This document shows, piece after piece, positions 1 through 9,019 of a stretch of 64,000 nt of DNA. The notes beneath the pieces are model-generated. The model had not been told where the DNA came from. It ran no database searches and was given only the letters and a program-made list of their open reading frames with translations. Each line of letters begins with the position of its first letter. Position 1 is the first letter of the stretch. The stretch is from Stenotrophomonas sp. PS02298 (lineage in GTDB: Bacteria > Pseudomonadota > Gammaproteobacteria > Xanthomonadales > Xanthomonadaceae), in assembly GCF_029959445.1 (NCBI RefSeq), contig NZ_JASCOR010000001.1, forward strand, positions 18,965-82,964, written 5' to 3'. A program made the translations under genes and the position numbers.

Positions 1-1347
1 CGCGCCCATTTCGGTATTGAGGTAGGCCGAGCGCGGGTCGAGGTTGAACGAGCCGACGAAGCCGCGGCGGTCATCCACCACGAAGGCTTTGGTGTGCAGG
101 CTGGCGCCACTGCTGCCGAAGGTGGATGCCTTCTCGATGTGCCCACGGGCCTTGAGTTCGTACAGCTGCACGCCGCCGGCCAGCAACGGGCGGCGGTAAT
201 GCATGTAGCCGCTGTGCACGGCGGCTACGTCGTTGGCCGCCAGCGAGTTGGTGATGATGCCGACCTGCACGCCGTTCTCGGCCTGCTGTATCAAGCCCTT
301 GGTGCCGACCGCACCGGGCACGAAGTAAGGCGAGATCAGCAGTGATTTGTGTTCAGCGCTGCCCAGTACCTCGACCAGCCGGGTGAACAGCCATTGGCTG
401 CTGTCGCCGCCAACGGGCTTGCGAGGGGGATCGGAGTGGATGCTCACGCCATCGGTCCAATGCAGGTCCAGCTGCTTGCTTAGATAGGCATCGGTGAAAT
501 GCGCTCGCACGCGCTGCAGATAAGGTTCGGCTTCCTGTTGGCGGGCGTCCAGCTCGGCCTGGCTGATGAAGTTGGCCATCTGCTGGTCGGTGCTGTAATG
601 CAGGGCTGCAATCGGCACCACGGCGTCGCTGTTCCAGAAGTCATCGAATACCGTGCTGGCTTCGCTGGCGACCGGACCGGCGAGCAGCAGGTCGAGGTCG
701 CGGAAATTCACGTCCGGGCGTGCATCGAAGTATTCCGCGCCGATATTGCGGCCGCCGACGATGGCGACGCGGCCATCGGCGATCCACGCCTTGTTGTGCA
801 TGCGGTGGTTGATGCTGAAAACCCGCTGCACCATTTCGACCAGGCGCCACAGGCCATCGCGGTTGCGGAAGGGGTTGTACAGGCGGATCTCGATGTTGGG
901 GTGGTTGTCCAGCGCCAGCATCTGTGGGTCCAGGCCGGCGGCGTTCATGTCATCCAGCAACAGACGCACGCGCACGCCGCGGTCGGCGGCCTGGTAGACG
1001 TCATGTGCAAGCAGGTGGCCGAGCATGTCGTCGTGCCACATGTAGTACTGCAGGTCCAGGCTGCGTCCGGCCTGGCGGGTGATGATGGAGCGTGCGGCGT
1101 AGGCTTCGAGCCCGTCGGAGAGGTAAACCGCGCCGCTTTTGCCCGGATGTTCGGCCAGCAGCGGTTGCAGTTGGCGGTCGATCAAGGTTTGTTGTGGCTG
1201 CAGCGGCAGGGTCTGCGAAGGCGCGCCGACCGCCTTCGGGGTGAGGTGGTCACCCAGCAGCAGGCCGCTGCCTATCAACAGCAGCACAAAGGCCAGCAGA
1301 TAGGCCAGGAACCGCAGCAGGCGTCTGGGGCGATGCTTGTTTTCCAT
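1..1347 (-). CDS. Phospholipase D-like / cardiolipin synthase-like protein, 3' end cut by window edge
   Basis: Reading leftward from an ATG at 1347, 449 codons run open to the window edge, so the C-terminus is missing. An N-terminal hydrophobic segment (about residues 10-32) suggests a membrane anchor or signal. Two HKD phospholipase D motifs are visible: HNKAWIADGRVAIVGGRN in the middle and HTKAFVVDDRRGFVGS near the edge, each followed by the usual G-[GS]-x-N. This is the two-motif arrangement of bacterial PLD and cardiolipin-synthase relatives that transfer or hydrolyse phosphatidyl groups at the membrane. The substrate cannot be told from sequence. It is divergent from sstT. Confidence 0.85.
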   Translation of the reverse strand, partial: MENKHRPRRLLRFLAYLLAFVLLLIGSGLLLGDHLTPKAVGAPSQTLPLQPQQTLIDRQLQPLLAEHPGKSGAVYLSDGLEAYAARSIITRQAGRSLDLQYYMWHDDMLGHLLAHDVYQAADRGVRVRLLLDDMNAAGLDPQMLALDNHPNIEIRLYNPFRNRDGLWRLVEMVQRVFSINHRMHNKAWIADGRVAIVGGRNIGAEYFDARPDVNFRDLDLLLAGPVASEASTVFDDFWNSDAVVPIAALHYSTDQQMANFISQAELDARQQEAEPYLQRVRAHFTDAYLSKQLDLHWTDGVSIHSDPPRKPVGGDSSQWLFTRLVEVLGSAEHKSLLISPYFVPGAVGTKGLIQQAENGVQVGIITNSLAANDVAAVHSGYMHYRRPLLAGGVQLYELKARGHIEKASTFGSSGASLHTKAFVVDDRRGFVGSFNLDPRSAYLNTEMGA

Positions 1348-1470
1348 GGGCGCATCCTAGCGGTGTTCGTGATCAGGCGGCAGTTTGTCCTGATTCCATG
1401 ACGTTCCGGGGGTGCGGGGAGCGCCCCCGTTGGGCGAGAATCGGGGTTTGCGTTTGCCGCGAGCCCTGTG

Positions 1471-2676
1471 ATGATCGAACGTTCTTCCTCCTTCCGAGCG
1501 CCCAGTCTGGTGCTGCAGATTGTCATCGGCCTGATCGCCGGCATCGTGCTGGCGATGGTCTGGCCTGCCGGTGCCACCGCCGTTGGCCTGCTCGGGACGG
1601 TATTCATTTCCGCGCTGAAGGCGGTTGCACCGATCCTGGTGCTGGTGCTGGTCACGGCCTCCATCGCCAACCATCAGCAAGGGCAGAAGACCCATATCCG
1701 GATGATCCTGGTGCTGTACATGATCGGCACCCTGGCCGCGGCCATGGTTGGCGTGGCAGCCAGCTTCCTGTTCCCCAGCACGTTGACGTTGAAGACGGTC
1801 GAAAGTGCCATGAGCGCACCGAGCGGCATAGGCGAGGTGCTCAAGACCTTGCTGATGCAGATCGTCGACAACCCGGTGCACGCCCTGCTCAACGCGAACT
1901 ACATCGGTTTGCTGGCTTGGGCGGTGGGTCTGGGCCTGGCCCTGCGCCACGCCAGCCAGACCACGCGCAACCTGGTCAGTGACTTCTCCGATGCCATCAC
2001 CTGGGTGGTGCGGTTGGTGATCAAGCTGGCGCCGTTGGGCGTGTTCGGCATCGTTGCCTCGTTGTTGGCCGAGTCCGGTCTGGGCGCGTTGAAGGACTAC
2101 CTGCATCTGCTGGCGGTGCTGATCGGCGCGATGTTGTTCATGGCCTTCGTCGGCAATCCGCTGATAGTGGCCGTGGTGACCCGCCGCAACCCCTATCCGC
2201 TGGTGCTGCGCTGCCTGCGCGAGAGCGGTATCACCGCGTTCTTCACCCGTTCGTCGGCGGCCAATATTCCGGTCAACATGGAGCTGTGCCGCAAGCTCGG
2301 CCTGCATGAGGACACTTATTCGGTAGCGGTGCCGCTAGGCGCGACCATCAACATGGCCGGTGCGGCGATCACTATTTCCGTGTTGACCCTGGCCGCAGTA
2401 AATACCTTGGGCTACGCGGTGGATGTGCCGACCGCGCTGCTGCTCAGCGTGGTTGCGGCTATCGGCGCCTGCGGCGCCTCCGGCGTGCCCGGCGGTTCGT
2501 TGCTGCTGATTCCGCTGGCCTGTGGCCTGTTCGGCATCTCCAATGAAGTTGCCATGCAGGTGGTCGGCGTCGGTTTCGTTGTCGGCGTGGTGCAGGATTC
2601 GGCTGAAACCGCCTTGAACTCGTCCACCGACGTGGTGTTTGTCGCGGCGGCCGAGCAGGCGCGCGGGCGCGCCTGA
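1471..2676 (+). CDS. sstT: Sodium:serine/threonine symporter SstT
   Basis: A 401-residue membrane protein of the dicarboxylate/amino acid:cation symporter family. It matches SstT along its length: an N-terminal block with [12 protein letters not shown], then [12 protein letters not shown], the [13 protein letters not shown] loop and the C-terminal NSSTDVVF. These are the re-entrant loop and TM7-TM8 substrate/sodium-binding signatures of the family. SstT imports L-serine and L-threonine with Na+ across the inner membrane. A GTG at 1468 directly precedes the ATG at 1471 and could also serve as start. The stop overlaps the azlC start (TGATG), so these genes are probably translated together. Confidence 0.93.
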   Translation: MIERSSSFRAPSLVLQIVIGLIAGIVLAMVWPAGATAVGLLGTVFISALKAVAPILVLVLVTASIANHQQGQKTHIRMILVLYMIGTLAAAMVGVAASFLFPSTLTLKTVESAMSAPSGIGEVLKTLLMQIVDNPVHALLNANYIGLLAWAVGLGLALRHASQTTRNLVSDFSDAITWVVRLVIKLAPLGVFGIVASLLAESGLGALKDYLHLLAVLIGAMLFMAFVGNPLIVAVVTRRNPYPLVLRCLRESGITAFFTRSSAANIPVNMELCRKLGLHEDTYSVAVPLGATINMAGAAITISVLTLAAVNTLGYAVDVPTALLLSVVAAIGACGASGVPGGSLLLIPLACGLFGISNEVAMQVVGVGFVVGVVQDSAETALNSSTDVVFVAAAEQARGRA

Positions 2677-3422
2677 TGGCCATGGCCGGGCGCATCACGC
2701 CAGCGGTACGCATCGGCGTTTCGATAGCGGTTGCGACCGGTCTGTATGGCATCTCGTTTGGTGCGTTGGCGGTGGCGTCGGGTTTCAGCGTGGCGCAGAC
2801 CGCCGCGCTGAGCCTGTTGATGTTCACCGGTGGCTCGCAGTTCGCCTTCATCGGCGTGATTGGTGCTGGCGGCGCAGGCGCGGCGGCGTTCGGTGCCGCC
2901 ACCTTGCTGGGTATCCGCAACGCGGTGTATGGCGCCCAGATCAACCGCATGTTGCGCCCGCGGGGCTGGCTGAGGCCGCTGGCGGCGCAGGTCACCATTG
3001 ATGAATCAGCGGCTACCGCCGCAAGCCAGACGGAGCCGCAGGAACAGCGTCGCGGCTTCTGGGTGGCGGGGCTGGGCGTTTACCTGTGCTGGAACCTGTT
3101 CACCCTGCTCGGCGCATTGCTTGGCGATGCATTGGGTGACCCGCGCCAGTGGGGCTTGGATGGTGCGGCTGTGGCGGCCTTCCTGGGATTGCTGTGGCCG
3201 CGACTGCGTTCACGCGAGCCGGTGGCGATTGCCGTGGTCTGTGCCTTGGTGACGGTGCTGGCGCTGCCGTGGGTGCCGCCCGGGGTGCCGATTCTCCTGG
3301 CTGCGGCGGTGGCCGCGGTTTGGGGCTGGTTTGGGCGTGGTCCGGCGGATGAGGGGCTGGAGCCTGATGTCGCGCCCAAGGTCGACGTCGCAACCAAGGT
3401 TGAGCAGGGGTCGGCGCCATGA
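2676..3422 (+). CDS. azlC: AzlC family branched-chain amino acid export permease
   Basis: A 248-residue integral membrane protein with the AzlC pattern: an N-terminal region around YGISFGALAVASGFS, then the conserved FTGGSQFAF segment and several hydrophobic helices. AzlC forms a two-part exporter with a small AzlD subunit, known for branched-chain amino acids and analogues. The start overlaps the sstT stop by one base and the end overlaps azlD by four (ATGA), giving a three-gene amino-acid transport operon. Exact substrate is inferred from the family only. Confidence 0.88.
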   Translation: MAMAGRITPAVRIGVSIAVATGLYGISFGALAVASGFSVAQTAALSLLMFTGGSQFAFIGVIGAGGAGAAAFGAATLLGIRNAVYGAQINRMLRPRGWLRPLAAQVTIDESAATAASQTEPQEQRRGFWVAGLGVYLCWNLFTLLGALLGDALGDPRQWGLDGAAVAAFLGLLWPRLRSREPVAIAVVCALVTVLALPWVPPGVPILLAAAVAAVWGWFGRGPADEGLEPDVAPKVDVATKVEQGSAP

Positions 3423-3721
3423 CGCTGTGGGCGTGGATCGTCTTGGGCTGCGCTGCCGCGTGGGCGATCAAGTTCGCTGGCTACCTGGTGCCACTGCGCT
3501 GGCTGGAATCGCCGCGTATGAACCGCGTTGCAGGCTGCCTGACGATAGGTCTGCTGGCCTCGTTGACCGCGATGAACACCGTGTCGGCCGGGCAGGGGCT
3601 GGCCTTCGATGCGCGCATTGGCGCGTTGCTGGCCGCGGCGGTCGCCCTGATGTTGCGGCTGCCGTTTCTGCTGGTGGTGATTGTGGGGGCGACGGCAGCG
3701 GCGGTGATCCGACTGCTATGA
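3419..3721 (+). CDS. azlD: AzlD family small subunit of branched-chain amino acid exporter
   Basis: A 100-residue hydrophobic protein with about four membrane segments, immediately after azlC with an ATGA overlap. Size, position and the internal KFAGYLVPLRWLESPRMNR stretch fit AzlD. It is expected to assemble with AzlC in the inner membrane. It is the last gene before a REP-type inverted pair. Confidence 0.87.
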   Translation: MTLWAWIVLGCAAAWAIKFAGYLVPLRWLESPRMNRVAGCLTIGLLASLTAMNTVSAGQGLAFDARIGALLAAAVALMLRLPFLLVVIVGATAAAVIRLL

Positions 3722-3736
3722 GCGCGGTTTGCGTTT

Positions 3737-3866
3737 GTAGGAGCGGCGTAAGCCGCGAAGCCGATACATCATCCGTGCACTGTTTACCTGCGACTGCAGA
3801 TCGCCGCATGCCTTGTTTGGTGTTGACCGGAGCCATTGCCAGCTTCGCGGCTTACGCCGCTCCTAC
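3737..3866. repeat. REP-type inverted pair, GTAGGAGCGGCGTAAGCCGC family
   Basis: A left arm at 3737-3761 (starts GTAGGAGCGGCGTAAGCCGC, then GAAGC) and its reverse complement at about 3841-3866 flank an 80-base spacer. The arms end in GTAG/CTAC, as in Xanthomonadaceae REP pairs. It lies between the convergent azlD and pseudouridine synthase genes and could act as a 3'-end stabiliser or terminator. Confidence 0.85.
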
Positions 3867-3887
3867 AAAACCAAGGTTGGGCTTGGC

Positions 3888-4598
3888 CTAGAACTTCTGC
3901 TCGGCTGACAGGTAGCGCCACTGGCCTTCGGGCATCTTGCTCAGGCCGATGCGGCCGATGCGCAGGCGACGAATCTGTTCGGCCTCGAGGCCAACCTGGC
4001 TGCACATGAACTGCAATTGGCCCGGGCGCACGTCCTTGATGGCAAAACGCAGGCGCTGTTCGCTTTGCCAGCTGATCTTGGCCTGCGGCAGGCTGCGGCC
4101 TTCATGGACCAGCCCATGGGTGAGCCTGGGCATCGCCCACGGGGTCGGTTCGCCACTGACCTCGACCACGAACTCCTGTTCCAGGCTGCCGCCGGATTCC
4201 TGCAGGTGGCGGCGCACACGCCAATCCTGGGTCAGCACGACCAGGCCGCTGGCGGCATCGTCCAGCGGCATCAGGTAGTCCAGGCGCTGGAAGTGACGGC
4301 GCAGCGAACGGATGCCGGAGGCGTCGTCGGCAAAGCGGTTGTCGTCGGCCAGCAGCGCGAACAGCTGCTCGGCGGTACAGCCAGCCGGCTTGTTGATCAG
4401 GAAGGTGGCGGCTTCAGCGGCTTCGGTACTGCCTTCGGCGGCCAGGGTGATCACTTCCTCGCTGACCATGGTCTGCGGGGTTTCCACGACCACGCCGTTG
4501 ACGCTGATCCAGCCGCCTTCGATGTACTGCTGGGCCTGCGAGCGCGAGCACTGCAGCTGCGCGGCAACGCGCTTGTCGAGACGGATCGGGGTGGTCAT
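3888..4598 (-). CDS. RsuA/RluB/RluF-type pseudouridine synthase
   Basis: A 236-residue protein with an N-terminal S4 RNA-binding domain (about residues 5-50, RLDKRVAAQLQCSRSQAQQ) and a pseudouridine synthase domain. The family converts specific rRNA uridines to pseudouridine. The usual catalytic motif GRLD-x4-G-L-[LV]-x-L-T aligns here with MPLDDAASGLVVLT. The catalytic Asp is kept, but the Gly-Arg before it is Met-Pro. The end KMPEGQWRYLS fits the family. Target base is unknown; RluF-like is the nearest impression. Convergent with azlD. Confidence 0.82.
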   Translation of the reverse strand: MTTPIRLDKRVAAQLQCSRSQAQQYIEGGWISVNGVVVETPQTMVSEEVITLAAEGSTEAAEAATFLINKPAGCTAEQLFALLADDNRFADDASGIRSLRRHFQRLDYLMPLDDAASGLVVLTQDWRVRRHLQESGGSLEQEFVVEVSGEPTPWAMPRLTHGLVHEGRSLPQAKISWQSEQRLRFAIKDVRPGQLQFMCSQVGLEAEQIRRLRIGRIGLSKMPEGQWRYLSAEQKF

Positions 4599-4664
4599 GG
4601 CGGCTATGGGTTCTACGAAGGGCGGGGAGTGTAGCGCTGTGGGCGGACGGCGGCGATGCCAGGC

Positions 4665-5168
4665 TCAGCCGGGTTCATGTTCCAAGGCGGTCAGGTAAAG
4701 GCGCAGGTCGAACTCCAGCTGGTGGTAATCCGGCTCCATGTGCAGGCACAGCTGGTAGAAGGCCTTGTTGTGGTCCGCCTCTTTGATATGCGCCAGCTCG
4801 TGCACCACGATCATCCGCAGGAACTCGGCCGGTGCCTCGCGGAACACGCTGGCAATGCGGATCTCGCGGCTGGCCTTGAGCTTGCCGCCATGGTTGCGCG
4901 AAATGGCGGTGTGCGTGCCCAGCGTGTGTTTCACCACCTGCAGCTTGCCGTCATACAGCACCTTGCCCAGCGGCACCGATTGGCGCAGGTGCCGCTCCTT
5001 GATGGCCTGCACGTAGTCGTAGAGCTGGCGGTCATTGCGCACCGGATTGGGCTCGGCGTAGCGCTTGCGGACGGCTTCGCCCAGCTTGCCCGCGTCCAGC
5101 AGCTCGCGGGCGCGCTGCTGCAGGTGTTCGGGATAGCCATTCAGGTATTTCAGCGGAAGCATGGGCAT
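4665..5168 (-). CDS. YgjP-like (M48/SprT-type) zinc metallopeptidase
   Basis: A 167-residue protein starting at the ATG at 5168; a second ATG at 5162 is possible. The open frame runs much further upstream, but the recognisable YgjP-like start is MPMLPLKYLNGYPEH. It has the zinc motif VVHELAHIKEADHNKAFY, that is HExxH followed by a third His, as in the YgjP family. Protease activity is assumed from the motif only. It is divergent from the DUF2058 gene with about 60 bp between. Confidence 0.83.
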   Translation of the reverse strand: MPMLPLKYLNGYPEHLQQRARELLDAGKLGEAVRKRYAEPNPVRNDRQLYDYVQAIKERHLRQSVPLGKVLYDGKLQVVKHTLGTHTAISRNHGGKLKASREIRIASVFREAPAEFLRMIVVHELAHIKEADHNKAFYQLCLHMEPDYHQLEFDLRLYLTALEHEPG

Positions 5169-5231
5169 TTGGGCGGGACCGGGCAGGCCGCTATGATGGC
5201 AGCCTCGGCAACAGAACCATGAACAACGACG

Positions 5232-5786
5232 ATGGCAAAGGGTAATCCACTGCAGGAACAGCTGCTCAAGGCTGGCCTGGTGAAGAAATCGCAGGTCTCG
5301 CAGGTGGCGCGTGAGCAGGTCAAGGCGCGCCACGGCAAAGGTCCGGTCAACGCCACCGAAAGCCAGCGCGAGGCCGACCGTGCCCGCGCCGAGAAGGCCG
5401 AGAAAGATCGTCAACTGGCCGCCGAGCGCAATGCCCAGCGCCGGGCCGACGAGCTGCGCGCGCAGGCCCGGCAGATCATCGCCGACCGCAAGCTGCCGCG
5501 TGCCGGTGAGCTGGAATACCGTTTCAACGACGGCGCAGTGATCCGCACGATGCTGGTCACCGAGGCGCTGCGTACCCAGCTGGCCAATGGCGCGCTGGTG
5601 ATCGCCCGTCACGGTGACAGTTTCGAGTTGCTGCCGCGCATGGCGGCGGAGAAAGTACGCGAGCGTGACGCCAGCCTGATCGTGCTTGACCACGGCCAGA
5701 GTGCGGACACGCCGATTTTCACCGGCAATGCCGAGGACGACGCCTACTACGCCCAGTTCCAGGTGCCTGACGACCTGATGTGGTGA
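5232..5786 (+). CDS. DUF2058 family protein (YaiL-like)
   Basis: A 184-residue hydrophilic protein beginning MAKGNPLQEQLLKAGLVKK, the typical start of DUF2058 proteins. A charged, probably helical region (about residues 35-90, rich in Arg, Glu, Ala and Lys) precedes a compact C-terminal half with the EYRFNDGAVIRTMLV stretch. Family members have been called nucleoproteins or polynucleotide-associated proteins, but their role is not established. Confidence 0.82.
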   Translation: MAKGNPLQEQLLKAGLVKKSQVSQVAREQVKARHGKGPVNATESQREADRARAEKAEKDRQLAAERNAQRRADELRAQARQIIADRKLPRAGELEYRFNDGAVIRTMLVTEALRTQLANGALVIARHGDSFELLPRMAAEKVRERDASLIVLDHGQSADTPIFTGNAEDDAYYAQFQVPDDLMW

Positions 5787-5947
5787 ACGCTGTGCTCGCG
5801 CGGTTTGGCGCGGGCCGGCGCCTGCAGTGAGCGGGTAGCCATCCGCTGGCGGATCCTGTTCAGGCAGCTGTACGTCTGGCCGCCAGCCCTTGAATTGTGT
5901 CCACGGAGGCGGCAATTTGCCTGTGTTGCTGTACGTGGAGGCAGGAC

Positions 5948-6211
5948 ATGGCTACCGGTTGGGCGGGTGATACCGCCGTTCAGGATCAGATTGATGCCAC
6001 CGTCGAGGACGCGATCAAGCGTGCGCGCAGCCGCATGCCCAGCGGCCCGGGGCTGGAACATTGCGAAGAATGCGATGCGCCGATTCCCGAGGCGCGGCGC
6101 AAGGCCGTGCCCGGGGTGAGGCTGTGCATCGCCTGCCAGCAGGCGCAGGACGAAGACGAGGCGTTTGCCGGCTATAACCGGCGCGGCAGCAAGGACAGTC
6201 AGCTGCGTTGA
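5948..6211 (+). CDS. DksA/TraR-type C4 zinc-finger protein (YbiI-like)
   Basis: An 87-residue protein from the ATG at 5948, preceded by a GGAGG ribosome site. A longer GTG-started frame from 5897 exists, but the extra 17 residues look non-coding. The C4 zinc finger is CEEC...CIAC near the C-terminus. Like YbiI and short DksA relatives it may bind in the RNA polymerase secondary channel. The long coiled coil of true DksA is absent, so ppGpp co-regulation is not implied. Confidence 0.85.
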   Translation: MATGWAGDTAVQDQIDATVEDAIKRARSRMPSGPGLEHCEECDAPIPEARRKAVPGVRLCIACQQAQDEDEAFAGYNRRGSKDSQLR

Positions 6212-6253
6212 GGGGCGGGGGCATTGGCCGGCGCGGTGGCTTCGCGCTTGCTT

Positions 6254-6341
6254 GTCATCCTCGCGAATGCGGGGGCGTTCTGGCATTGGAGCCTGGCTTG
6301 GATCTGTACCCGCTCGTCACCTCGGCCTGCGCGGGAATGAC
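6254..6341. repeat. Imperfect inverted repeat, GTCAT-TCCCGCG family
   Basis: GTCATCCTCGCGAATGCGGGG at the left is answered by CCTGCGCGGGAATGAC at the right. This is the form of the common 'gtcattcccgcgaa' dispersed palindromes. It fills the space between the zinc-finger gene and the convergent acetyltransferase gene. Confidence 0.6.
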
Positions 6342-6380
6342 GGCATTGAACAGCCGGGATCCCAAGCAGGGCCCACAGCC

Positions 6381-6947
6381 TCAGCTTTTTCCGGGTCCCG
6401 GCAGCACATCATTCAAGTACTGCTTCTGCACCACGCGCGCTACCAATCGCGGCCGCTCCATCAGCACAAAGCGCACACCCTTCACCGTCTGCGGCGCGGC
6501 CTTGCTGGCAAAGCCAAAGCGCTCGTACACCGGCACTGCGATCTCGGACGAGTTGACTGTGTACTCGCGGCGGCCGTGTACGCGCAGTGCATGCTCCCAT
6601 AGCCGCCGCGCGATGCCGCGCTGGCGGCTGCTGCGGCTCACGAACAGATGATGGATGTGGCTGTCGCCGCGCATCGCGATCATGCCGACAAGTGCACCTG
6701 TATCTTCAATCACGTAGTGCGCGAACTCCTTGTCGACCAGCCGATCAGCGAAGCTGGCAGGAGTCAGCGAGGCCAGGAAGGCATGTGCACTGGCGCCGCT
6801 GTCGGCATCAAGCAGATGGCGAGCCAGCGGAGTTACAAGCGCGCTAAGCGCCTCTGCATCGGCGACATCCGCGTCGCGCAGAGTGATGTCTTGTTCCAAA
6901 TCCTTCCCCTTGCACGCCCCCTGGAGCAGGGGCGTGGGCGGAAGCAT
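6381..6947 (-). CDS. GNAT family N-acetyltransferase
   Basis: A 188-residue protein with a GNAT fold signature. The acetyl-CoA pyrophosphate loop is in VSRSSRQRGIARRLWEHAL (RQRGIA fits Q/R-x-x-G-x-G/A), followed by PVYERFGF, the usual motif B. The first 20 residues are not conserved-looking and the start is uncertain. The acceptor substrate cannot be predicted. Confidence 0.85.
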   Translation of the reverse strand: MLPPTPLLQGACKGKDLEQDITLRDADVADAEALSALVTPLARHLLDADSGASAHAFLASLTPASFADRLVDKEFAHYVIEDTGALVGMIAMRGDSHIHHLFVSRSSRQRGIARRLWEHALRVHGRREYTVNSSEIAVPVYERFGFASKAAPQTVKGVRFVLMERPRLVARVVQKQYLNDVLPGPGKS

Positions 6948-6996
6948 ACCTGCAGTCCACAGCTCGTAAACGGGTGCGGTGCCGCAGCTCAGTAGC

Positions 6997-8256
6997 TCAG
7001 TGGTTCGCGCCGCCGAGCCGGAAGCTGCCGCTCCAGCGCAGCATCGCGAACAGGCACCACAGCCAGCCCGCCGTGGCGATCAGGCCGCCGACAAGACCAA
7101 TGTGCTGCATGCCCAGCTGCAGGCTGACCTGGCTGCCGATCAATGCGCCTGCGCCAATGCCGATGTTGAAGATGCCGGAGAACAAGGCCATCGCCACATC
7201 GGTGGCGTCGGAGGCCAGGTTCAACACCTTGGACTGCATCGACAGCGCGAAGCTGATCATCGCCACACCCCACACCGAAGCCAGCGCATACAGCAGCCAG
7301 CTGCTGTGCAGGCCGGTGCGCAGCAGCAACAGGCTGGCAGCCAGGGTGCCGATCGCGCCCAGCAGGAAACCACGCGGCCAGCGCAGGCCATAGCGCGAGA
7401 ACAGCACGCTGCCGATGAAACCCATGCCGCCGAACAGCAGCAGCACCAGCGTGGTCACGTGTGCATCGAAGCCGCCGATCTTCTGCACGAACGGTTCGAT
7501 GTAGCTGTAACCGGTGAACTGGGCGGACACCACCACCATCACCAGCAGGTACAAGGCCATCAGGGCAGGCCTACGCAATAGCAGCGGGATGCTGCTGGCC
7601 GAGCCGCTGTTCTGGCTGGGCAGGACCGGCAGCAGCCGTGCCAGCACCAGCATCACCAGCAATGCGACGCCACCGATGGCCATGAAGGTGATGCGCCAGC
7701 CCAGCAACTCACCGACGATGCGACCCAGCGGAATGCCCAGCACCATCGCCACCGAAGTGCCGGTTGCGAGCAGGCCGAGGGCCTGCGGGCGCTTGTCCTG
7801 CGGCGCCACGCGCACCGCCAGCGAGGCAGTGATCGACCAGAACACCGCATGCGCCAGCGCAATGCCAACGCGGCTGACCATCAGCACCGGGTAGCTCCAG
7901 GCCACGCCGGACAGCACATGGCTGGCGATGAACAATGCGAACACGCCCAGCAGCAGCTTGCGGCGGTCCATGCTGCGGGTCAGCAGCATGCATGGCAGCG
8001 AGGTCAGTGCGACTACCCAGGCGTAGATGGTCAGCATCAGCCCGACATGCTCGATCGGCTTGCCGAAGTCGGCACCGATGTCGCTGAGCAGGCCGACCGG
8101 AACGAACTCGCTGGTATTGAAGATGAAGGCTGCCAGGGCCAAGGCGATGACGTTGAGCCAGCGTTGGCGGTCGGAACGCTGGTCGTGGCGTTCGGCAACG
8201 GCAAAAGCGTCGCCTGCCTGCGGGGCAGGGCATGAGGTATCGGGAGAGGCGGACAT
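6997..8256 (-). CDS. sotB: MFS sugar efflux transporter SotB
   Basis: A 419-residue, 12-helix major facilitator. It resembles SotB throughout: [15 protein letters not shown] in TM1, [46 protein letters not shown] and [19 protein letters not shown]. SotB exports arabinose and other sugars from the cytoplasm. The N-terminus has a hydrophilic extension of about 30 residues compared with the enteric protein. Confidence 0.9.
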   Translation of the reverse strand: MSASPDTSCPAPQAGDAFAVAERHDQRSDRQRWLNVIALALAAFIFNTSEFVPVGLLSDIGADFGKPIEHVGLMLTIYAWVVALTSLPCMLLTRSMDRRKLLLGVFALFIASHVLSGVAWSYPVLMVSRVGIALAHAVFWSITASLAVRVAPQDKRPQALGLLATGTSVAMVLGIPLGRIVGELLGWRITFMAIGGVALLVMLVLARLLPVLPSQNSGSASSIPLLLRRPALMALYLLVMVVVSAQFTGYSYIEPFVQKIGGFDAHVTTLVLLLFGGMGFIGSVLFSRYGLRWPRGFLLGAIGTLAASLLLLRTGLHSSWLLYALASVWGVAMISFALSMQSKVLNLASDATDVAMALFSGIFNIGIGAGALIGSQVSLQLGMQHIGLVGGLIATAGWLWCLFAMLRWSGSFRLGGANH

Positions 8257-8353
8257 TGCGTGCGGGCTTGCGACCGGGCCGGTCGCTCAATGACGGCAAT
8301 TTTCGCACGGCTGACATGGACGCGAGCGGAACGCTGTGGGCCGGAGCCAGGCA

Positions 8354-8373
8354 ATCCCCGCTTTGGCGGGGAT
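8354..8373. repeat. Short perfect hairpin ATCCCCGC-TTTG-GCGGGGAT
   Basis: An 8-bp perfect stem with a 4-base loop between the sotB start and the mscS end. It resembles dispersed 'ggatccccgc' palindromes more than a terminator, as no T-run follows on either strand. Confidence 0.55.
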
Positions 8374-8418
8374 CACGGACCCAATGTTCGGGTGTTGTTT
8401 GCTGCTGTTCGGGCTTCC

Positions 8419-9000
8419 TCAGCCGTCTCCCTGCACGCTGATCGTGCCGGCGTCGCCACCACGCCAACGGCGCAGGCCGCGCTGGAAGAACAGGCTGTTG
8501 GGAATCTGCATCAAGGTGCCATCGACCGGGCCACCGACCTCATGCAAGGTGGTGTAGATCAGGTTGATATCGGTGACCACGCCCTTCAGGCCGGGTTTTT
8601 CGCCGTTCTCCAGCAACTCGATCTGGTCACCCAGGCGGAACGGCCGGGTGGTGAAGATCAGGAAGGTGCAGAAGATGTTGGACAGCACGCTCCAGGCGGC
8701 GAAGAACGCCACCGCGCCGACCGCGGCAAAACCTGTGAAGGCCGTCCACAGCACGCTGGCCTGTACGTGCAGGGCCTGCAGGATGGCGACCAGGGCCACC
8801 GTGCCGATGACGAAATTGGACAGCCGCCGGATCGCCATCTCGATCTGCGCCGGCAGCGTGTAATGGCGCCCAAGCCGGGCCAGCAGGCGCCGGGTCAGCA
8901 GGCGCAGCAGCCAGGCCACGACCAGGATCAGCAGGATGCTCAGGCCGGTGTTGATGGGTTCAATCCATTGCTGCATCGAGGCGGGGAGGTAGTGCTTCAT
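8419..9000 (-). CDS. Small mechanosensitive ion channel (MscS family)
   Basis: A 193-residue MscS-type protein. Three hydrophobic segments are followed by FTGFAAVGAVAFFAAWSVLS, which matches the Gly/Ala-rich pore helix TM3. The beta domain follows (FRLGDQIELLENGEKPGLKG and MQIPNSLFF). It is shorter than E. coli MscS (286) and lacks most of the C-terminal vestibule. Such channels release solutes on osmotic downshock. Nineteen bases separate it from the upstream NPP gene on the same strand, so the two may share a transcript. Confidence 0.87.
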   Translation of the reverse strand: MKHYLPASMQQWIEPINTGLSILLILVVAWLLRLLTRRLLARLGRHYTLPAQIEMAIRRLSNFVIGTVALVAILQALHVQASVLWTAFTGFAAVGAVAFFAAWSVLSNIFCTFLIFTTRPFRLGDQIELLENGEKPGLKGVVTDINLIYTTLHEVGGPVDGTLMQIPNSLFFQRGLRRWRGGDAGTISVQGDG

Positions 9001-9019
9001 GCGGATTCCTTGCGGTGCG

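Noticed and set aside
499..1401. 300-codon plus-strand frame at the left end
   Set aside because: The minus strand here carries both HKD motifs of a phospholipase D-like protein.
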